Positions 14,207 to 15,541 of a stretch of DNA of 15,541 nt are shown here, one piece after another. A program made the position numbers and the translations under genes. Numbering within the stretch: the first letter of the stretch is position 1; every line of letters begins with the position of its first letter. This DNA is from Bacteroidota bacterium (GTDB taxonomy: Bacteria > Bacteroidota > Bacteroidia > Bacteroidales > GCA-2748055). Location: NCBI GenBank assembly GCA_030642565.1, contig DAOWNM010000023.1, positions 1-15,541 of the forward strand, written 5' to 3'. The notes under the pieces were generated by a model that was not told where the DNA came from, did not search any database, and saw nothing but the letters and a program-made list of their open reading frames with translations.

Positions 14207-15426
14207 TGAGTGTCGCTGATTATCTCCTTGTAGAATGCATTCTCTGATATGGGCCGGAAACCATCATATTCCTCTCCGATAATCCTGACAGCCCTCACGA
14301 AAATATCAGGGTAACTCTCGATAAAATTGTCTGTGGTACTGACCATGCTGTTGATGCCTACCCGCTCCCTGTATCCTGCAGAGTGGATATACTCACCATC
14401 TCCAATATAGATGGCCACATGGGTGACACTCTCCTCCTTTCCCTTCGATGCCTTCCGGCCAAAGAAAAGCAGGTCGCCGGGCTCCAGTCCTTCCGGAACA
14501 AAGTCAGTGGTGAGTTCCCTGCCAATAAGGGCCTGCATATCAGCATCCCTGGGAAGTTGAATCCCATTTAAAAAATAGACGTTGGACACCAGTCCGCTGC
14601 AATCGATGTTTTTCGAAGAGGTTCCTCCCCAGAGATAGGGGATTCCATGATACCTCAGGGCCGTTTGAACCAGGTTCTCCTTCATTGTGGTTTTGAAAAA
14701 TATCTGCCCAGCAGGGACCACCTTGCTGCTCTTCACCCATCCCAGGCGTCCGTCGGGGTACTTTACCTGGCAAAATCCTGACTCCTCCGAAACTTTGCTT
14801 AGTATGTTCCCAATCACCAGGTCGGTCACCGGCATTGAACCCACATCCGGCTCACTGTAGGACAGCCCATACTGAGCAGTGTAGACAAGCTTTTCTGCCT
14901 CCCTGTAAGCAGTTAGTTCCTCCCGATCCACGGCATGCACCTCGGCTCTGTTCACCCATCCGATGTATCCGTCCGGAATCTGGATCAGGCTCTTTCCACC
15001 CTCTGTTTTCAGAATCCGGACCGGGGCGCCCAGGAGGGCCTGGGTGACAAGCTCCTTTGTGCTGCTGGGTTCTCTGCGCAAATGGATCACGGAATTATTG
15101 ACCAGGCCGTTCACCAGTTCTCCGTCATCTCCTTCGGGAAGAAGGAGAAGTTCATTTTTCACCTCTGAAAAACGGGCATCCACTATTTGTACAACGGCCT
15201 TATAGGCCTCCTTGCTGGCAACCTCTCCTTTCAGTACAATGGCACCCTCCACTTCTGCTGCAGTGATCTCCCACCATTCAATGCGGTCATCGGGTGCATA
15301 CTCAAGTTTAAGTTCCCCTAGCAGGGTATTTAATTCAGAGACTGTTTTTTCAGTCTGCGAGGTACATGCTCCCAATCCTGCCAGTGCTATAAGCGCGAGA
15401 ATCAATATACGCGGATATCTATACAT
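14203..15426 (-). CDS. NlpC/P60 lipoprotein with SH3b domains, YkfC-like endopeptidase
   Basis: The protein has 407 residues from the ATG at 15426, giving an ideal lipoprotein signal (MYRYPRILILALIALAGLGAC, Cys21). An ATG at 15489 is also open but would add 21 residues before the signal. Order: a short beta/alpha region after the signal (about 40-97, weakly BON-like: EVEGAIVLKGEVASKEA), SH3b-like domain 1 (about 111-167), SH3b-like domain 2 (about 180-241, ending DGRLGWV), then NlpC/P60 (about 243-384). Catalytic Cys276 (NIDCSGLV), His336 (THVAIYIGDG) and His348 (YIHSAG) are present. The RDADMQ stretch after the Cys matches YkfC-type enzymes, which cut the gamma-D-Glu-diamino acid bond of peptides with free N-terminal L-Ala, the step before the epimerase encoded next (ATGA overlap). 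The cysteine motif is intact, so activity is expected. Confidence 0.88.
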   Translation of the reverse strand: MYRYPRILILALIALAGLGACTSQTEKTVSELNTLLGELKLEYAPDDRIEWWEITAAEVEGAIVLKGEVASKEAYKAVVQIVDARFSEVKNELLLLPEGDDGELVNGLVNNSVIHLRREPSSTKELVTQALLGAPVRILKTEGGKSLIQIPDGYIGWVNRAEVHAVDREELTAYREAEKLVYTAQYGLSYSEPDVGSMPVTDLVIGNILSKVSEESGFCQVKYPDGRLGWVKSSKVVPAGQIFFKTTMKENLVQTALRYHGIPYLWGGTSSKNIDCSGLVSNVYFLNGIQLPRDADMQALIGRELTTDFVPEGLEPGDLLFFGRKASKGKEESVTHVAIYIGDGEYIHSAGYRERVGINSMVSTTDNFIESYPDIFVRAVRIIGEEYDGFRPISENAFYKEIISDTQ

Positions 15427-15461
15427 TTTTTTACTTTGTTTTCCAGTAAAAGTAGTATTTA

Positions 15462-15469
15462 TAAATATA
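15462..15469 (-). promoter_or_regulatory. Possible -7 element of the murein-peptide operon
   Basis: On the minus strand TATATTTA is a 7-of-8 match to TAnnTTTG, 35 bases before the ATG at 15426. If real, it lies downstream of the alternative ATG at 15489 and would exclude that start. No clear -33 TTG is seen at normal spacing, and AT-rich leaders often give such matches by chance. The remaining bases to 15541 show nothing else I can support. Confidence 0.25.
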
Positions 15470-15541
15470 CCTGCCTTTCTTGATGTCATTTGTTAAATTG
15501 CTTCGACAGTGTATATTGAGATTGATTCTGATCAGCTTTAA

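Noticed and set aside
1..15541. CRISPR array, insertion sequence or phage genes
   Set aside because: No regularly spaced repeats of CRISPR length, no transposase or integrase frame and no terminal repeats were seen, even beside the tRNA gene.

Overview
The window reads as chromosomal DNA of a Bacteroidota bacterium, probably an environmental or marine Bacteroidales/Marinilabiliales-type lineage (inference). Signs are carboxypeptidase-regulatory domains followed by a DEVVVVGYG-type segment as in SusC-family proteins, an ECF sigma factor overlapping a TonB-like membrane protein, few Shine-Dalgarno sequences, and a TAnnTTTG-type -7 element before a tRNA gene.

Layout. Positions 1-480 are a graveyard: an Rhs core tail (plus strand) meets a decayed higB/higA toxin-antitoxin pair (minus strand) that carries a frameshift, a nonsense codon and probably an internal deletion. 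A terminator hairpin at 581-606 then closes a minus-strand gene for a secreted VWA (YfbK-like) protein (643-2547). Divergent from it are an ECF sigma factor (2655-3236) and, overlapping by 11 bp, a membrane protein that joins an anti-sigma-like N-terminus, one membrane span, a carboxypeptidase-regulatory domain and a TonB C-terminal domain (3226-4530). Behind it lies the tail of a dead HEAT-repeat gene (4531-4809).

An isolated GH127-type lipoprotein gene (4784-6901, minus) follows, with tandem palindromes upstream of its start, then tRNA-Ser(CGA) with its own -7 element and a strong 13-bp terminator.

The right half (7269-15426) is the most interesting part. A plus-strand group encodes a DUF1684 lipoprotein, a signal-less dipeptide epimerase and an alpha-oxoamine-synthase-like PLP enzyme. 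Converging on it is a minus-strand operon with ATGA overlaps: a YkfC-like NlpC/P60 lipoprotein, a second dipeptide epimerase with a Tat lipoprotein signal, an LD-carboxypeptidase with a Tat signal, and an NhaC-type transporter. Together they resemble the ykfABC murein-peptide recycling set of Bacillus subtilis, but with the enzymes exported. Inference: cell-wall peptides are trimmed and epimerised in the envelope, while a second epimerase and the PLP enzyme act in the cytoplasm.
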